Shown here: positions 59,941 through 64,000 of the stretch, piece after piece
Layout: every line of letters starts with the position of its first letter
Position numbering within the stretch: position 1 is the first letter of the stretch
Program-made: the position numbers and the translations under genes
Notes under the pieces: model-generated
The model's database searches: none
What the model was told of the DNA's origin: nothing
The model's input: the letters and a program-made list of their open reading frames with translations, nothing else
Origin: Eutreptiella sp. 'Long Island Sound 2002'
Taxonomy: Eukaryota; Euglenozoa; Euglenophyceae; Eutreptiales; Eutreptiaceae
NCBI GenBank assembly: GCA_964036045.1
Contig: OZ038385.1
Coordinates: 35,380,101-35,444,100, forward strand
DNA: 64,000 nucleotides
Reading direction: 5' to 3'

Positions 59941-62900
59941 AAATCAGAAATCCGTTACCAACCCCTGACAGCCCTCCAAAGTCCGTTACAAACCTCTAAC
60001 TGCCCTCAGAAATCCGTTACAAACTCCTAACTGCCCTCAGAAATCCGTTATAAACCCCTAACTACCCTCAGATATCCGTTACAAACCCCTAACTGCCGTT
60101 AGAAATCCGTTACAAACCAAAAATCGGCTACAAACCCCTAATTGCCCTCAGATATCCGTTACAAACCCCTAACTGCCCTCAGATATCCGTTACAAACTCC
60201 TAACTGTCCTCAGAAATCCGTAACAAAAGTCCTACCTGCCCTCAGAAATCCGTTACAAACCCCTAGCTGCCCTAAGAAATCCGTTACAAACCCCTAACTG
60301 CCCTCAGAAATCCGTTACAAACCCCTATTTGCCATCAAAAATTCGTTACAAACCCCTAACTACCCTCAGAAATCCGTTACAAACCCCTAGCTGCCCTCAG
60401 AAATCCGTTACAAACCCCTAACTGCCATCAGAAATCCGTTACAAACCCCTAACTGCCATCAGAAATCCGTTACAAACCCCTACCTGCCCTCAGAAATCCG
60501 TTACAAACCCCTAACCGCCCTCAGAAATCCGTCACCAACCCCTGACAGCCCTCCAAAATCCGTTACAAACCCCTAATTGCCCTCAGAAATCCGTTACAAA
60601 CTCCTAACTGCCCTCAGAAATCCGTTATAAATCCCTAACTACCCTCAGATATCCGTTACAAACCCCTAACTGCCCTCGGATATCCGTTACAAACCCCTAA
60701 CTGTCCTCAGAAATCCGTAACAAAAACCCCTACCTGCCCTCAGAAATCCGTTACAAACCCCTAGCTGCCCTAAGAAATCCGTTACAAACCCCTAACTGCC
60801 CTCAGAAATCCGTTACAAACCCCTACCTGCCCTCAGAGATCCGTTACAAACCCCTAACTGCCATCAGAAATCCGTTACAAACCCCTAACTACCCTCAGAA
60901 ATCCGTTACAAACCCCTAACTGCCCTCAGAAATCCGTTACAAACCCCTAACTGCTCTCAAAAATCCCGTTACAAACCCCTAACTGCCCTCGAAAATCCGT
61001 TACAAACCCCTACCTGCCCTCAAAGATCCGTTACAAACATCTAAATGCCGTTAGAAATCTGTTATAAACCCCCAACTACCCTCAGAAATCCGTTACGAAC
61101 CCCTAACTGCCCTCAAAAATCCGTTACAAACCCCTAACTGCCCGAAGAAAAATGTGACAAACCCCTAATTGCCCTCAGAAATCCGTTACAAACCCCTAAC
61201 TGCCCTCGGAAATCCGTTACAAACCCCTACCTGCCCTCAGAGATCCGTTACAAACCCCTAACTGCCCTCAGAAATCCGTTGCAAACCCCTAACTGCCCTC
61301 AGAAATCCGTTACAAACCACTAACCGCCCTCAGAAATCCGTTACAAGCCCCTGACTGCCCTCAGATATCCGATCGAAACCCCTAACTGCCCTCAGAAATC
61401 CGTTACAAACCCCTAACTGCCCTCAGAAATCCGTTACAAACCCCTAACTGCCCTCGGAAATCCGTTACAAACCCCTACCTGCCCTCAGAGATCCGTTACA
61501 AACCCCTAACTGCCCTCAGAAATCCGTTGCAAACCCCTAACTGCCCTCAGAAATCCGTTACAAACCTCCAACTGCCCTCAGAAATCCGTTACAAACCACT
61601 AACCGCCCTCAGAAATCCGTTACAAGCCCCTGACTGCCCTCAGATATCCGTTCGAAACCCCTAACTGCCCTCAGAAATCCGTTACAAACCCCTAACTGCC
61701 CTCAGAAATCCGTTGCAAACCCCTAACTGCCCTCGGAAATCCGTTACAAACCCCTGACTGCCCTTGGAAATCGGTTACAAACCCCTACCTGCCCTCAGAG
61801 ATCCGTTAGAAACCCCTAACTGCCCTCAGAAATCCGTTACCAACCCCTGACAGCCCTCGAAAATCCGTTACAAACACCTAACTGCCGTCAGAAATCCGTT
61901 ACAAACTCCTAACTGCCCTCAGAAATCCGTTATAAACCCCGAATTGCCCTCAGATATTCGTTACAAACCCCTAACTGCCGTCAGAAATCCGTTACAAACC
62001 AAAAATCGGTTACAAACCCCTAACTGCCCTCAGATATCCGTTACAAACCCCTAACTGCCCTCAGATATCCGTTACAAACCCCTATTTGTCCTCAGAAATC
62101 CGTAACAAAAACCCCTACCTGCCCTCAGAAATCCGTTACAAACCCCTACCTGCCCTAAGAAATCCGTTACAAACCCCTAACTACCCTCAGAAATCCGTTA
62201 CAAACCCCTAAGTGCCCTCAGAAATCCGTTACAAACCCCTAACTGCCCTCAGAAATCCGTTACAAACCCCTAAATGCCCTCAGAAATCCGTTACAAACCC
62301 CTAACTGCCCTCAGAAATCCGTTACAAACCCCTAACTGCCCTCGCAAATCCGTTACAAACCCCTAACTGCCCTCAGATATCCGTTACAAACCCCTGACTG
62401 CCCTAAGAAATCCGTTACAAACCCCTAACTGCCCTCAGAAATCCGTTAAAAACCCCTAAATGCCCTCAGAAATCCGTAACAAAAACCCCTACCTGCCCTC
62501 AGAAATCCGTTACAAACCCCTACCTGCCCTAAGAAATCCGTTACAAACCCCTAACTGCCCTCAGAAATCCGTTACAAACCCCTAACTACCCTCAGAAATC
62601 CGTTACAAACCCCTAAGTGCCCTCAGAAATCCGTTACAAACCCCTAACTGCCCTCAGAAATCCGTTACAAACCCCTAAATGCCCTCAGAAATCCGTTACA
62701 AACCCCTAACTGCCCTGGGAAATCCGTTACAAACCCCTAACTGCCCTCGCAAATCCGTTACAAACCCCTAAGTGCCCTCAGATATCCGTTACAAACCCCT
62801 GACTGCCCTAAGAAATCCGTTACAAACCCCTAAGTGCCCTCAGAAATCCGTTACAAACCCCTAACTGCCCTCAGAAATCCGTTACAAACCCCTAAATGCC

Positions 62901-63238
62901 CTCAGAAATCCGTTACAAACCCCTAACTGCCCTCAGAAATCCGTTATCAACCCCTACCTGCCCTCAGAAATCCGTTACAAACCCCTAACTGCCCTCAGAA
63001 ATCCATTACAAACCCCTAACTGCCCTAAGAAATCCGTTACAAACCCCTAACTGCCCTCAGAAATCCGTTAGAAACCCCTAAATGCCCTCAGACATCCGTT
63101 ACAAACCCCTAACTGCCCTAAGATATCCGTTACAAACCCCTAACTGCCCTCAGAAATCCGTTACAAACCCCTAACTGCCCTCGCAAATCCGTTACAAACC
63201 CCTAACTGCCCTTAGATATCCGTTACAAACCCCTAACT
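59941..63238. repeat. 31-bp satellite array, about 106 units
   Basis: The unit contains the core CCGTTACAAACCCCTAAC followed by TGCCCTCAG. Unit length is mostly 31 bp, with a few shortened or expanded units (CGTAACAAAAACCCC, CAAACCAAAAATCGG). Ordered variant sets recur, for example TACCAACCCCTGACAGCCC at about 59955, 60535 and 61840, and the CGTAACAAAA set at 62101 and 62475. It begins without spacer at the end of the 21-bp array. No coding is seen. Confidence 0.95.
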
Positions 63239-63919
63239 CAGTGAAGGATGTAATTGGGGGGTTGGCTGTCCCTCCCTCCCCCCCCCCCTGTTGTGACGAG
63301 GCGTCACAATACGCGTCACAAAAAAACCCGGTCACAGATTGAGCCACGCAGGGTACCAGGAGGCAAGCAGGACAACCCTTCCAGAGAGGCATGTGTGTGC
63401 AGCAGGGTACAGGCAACAACAAACAGTTTTTTTTTGTTTCTGGGTAGTCCACCAGGGTTCTTATTCACTGTCACTGTGCAGCAGGGTTCTCATTCACTGT
63501 CACTGTCACTGTCAGTACCACTTTCCTCGTCACTGACAGTGAGGGCGCTTGCGCTGGCAAAAGAGGACAGGGAGCTGCCTGAATCCGAAACCTGTCCCAG
63601 GTTATCAACATACTCTGTCAGTTAACACCGCGTCTCATCTCTATGCTGTGCATGCAATGGATGGATGAATGTCACAAAAAACAGCAAGATCAGAAGCAAG
63701 GTCAGAAGCACAGACACAACTATTCAGCAACCTGCCCACATGCCCTCAGGAAATACCACTGCCATCAGGAAGTACCGCAGAGCCTTTTGGGTGTCACAAT
63801 ATTTTCAGAAAAGCTGTTTTCCCACTATGGCCTATTGTATTTTTTGTGACATGTCAAAATTCACTACCCCCCCCCCCACCCCCACCCCCTGAGTGGCGCA
63901 CAAATTAGATCCATCACTG
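63239..63919. mobile_element. 681-bp hAT-like non-autonomous transposon
   Basis: The left end CAGTGAAGGATGTAATT and the inverted right end CAGTGATGGATCTAATT match at 15 of 17 positions. The flanking 8 bp are CCCTAACT on both sides (63231-63238 and 63920-63927), and the 31-bp satellite resumes in phase after one copy. An 8-bp target duplication with CAGTG ends is characteristic of the hAT superfamily. The interior has repeated CACTGT words (about 63468-63515) and C-runs but no transposase frame, so it needs an enzyme from elsewhere. Confidence 0.85.
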
Positions 63920-64000
63920 CCCTAACTGCCCTCAGAAATCCGTTACAAACCCCTGACTGCCCTCGGAAATCCGTTACAAACCCCTAACTGCCCTCAGAAA
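63920..64000. repeat. 31-bp satellite array, continuation to window edge
   Basis: The same unit as at 59941-63238 resumes directly after the transposon's target duplication and runs off the right edge, so the full array length is unknown. Confidence 0.95.

Overview
This is nuclear DNA from a eukaryote. It has GT-AG introns, nested transposable elements, microsatellites and satellite arrays, and shows no operons, ribosome-binding sites or prokaryotic genes. The chromodomain-bearing Ty3/gypsy elements and GC-rich coding patches suggest an alga; a prasinophyte green alga is possible, but this is a low-confidence guess from sequence alone.

Positions 1-14487 are mostly dead retrotransposon. At 1-1612 (minus strand) lie the gag and protease remains of one Ty3/gypsy-type element. 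Head-to-head with it, from about 1612 on the plus strand, is the C-terminal end of another element's integrase. That integrase is split by a 4.95-kb insertion (1977-6929) with terminal inverted repeats and TA (or CCTAGG) direct repeats. The insertion carries three tandem-repeat zones, including ten copies of a 184-bp satellite, and no transposase. The chromodomain resumes at 6938-7144. A second gag-protease relic occupies 9613-12460 on the plus strand, with stops and frameshifts.

At 14488-16985 there is a compact LTR retrotransposon with two 285-bp LTRs, a 5-bp CCCAG target duplication and a coiled-coil ORF but no reverse transcriptase. It lies 48 bp before the splice acceptor of a WD40-repeat gene (three phase-compatible exons, 17034-17949). 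From 17950 to 25000 the sequence is mainly non-coding, with a (GT)29 tract and several minisatellites. Between 25.1 and 29.4 kb are GC-rich patches that look like exons on both strands; I recognise no family there.

From 29460 to 59940 the window is one minisatellite of about 1,450 units of 21 bp. Because 21 is a multiple of three and the consensus lacks stops in five of six frames, it produces enormous ORFs that I regard as artefacts. It has layered higher-order structure, including a nearly perfect 3,969-bp tandem duplication. Two 21-bp units also lie inverted about 0.7 kb upstream, inside a candidate minus-strand gene, a possible seed of the array. The array abuts directly on a second, 31-bp satellite (59941-63238, resuming at 63920). 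The second satellite is interrupted by a 681-bp hAT-like non-autonomous transposon with 17-bp inverted ends and an 8-bp target duplication.

The genes do not form a pathway. The window records repeat birth, amplification and insertion: satellites inside transposons, transposons inside satellites, and transposons inside genes.
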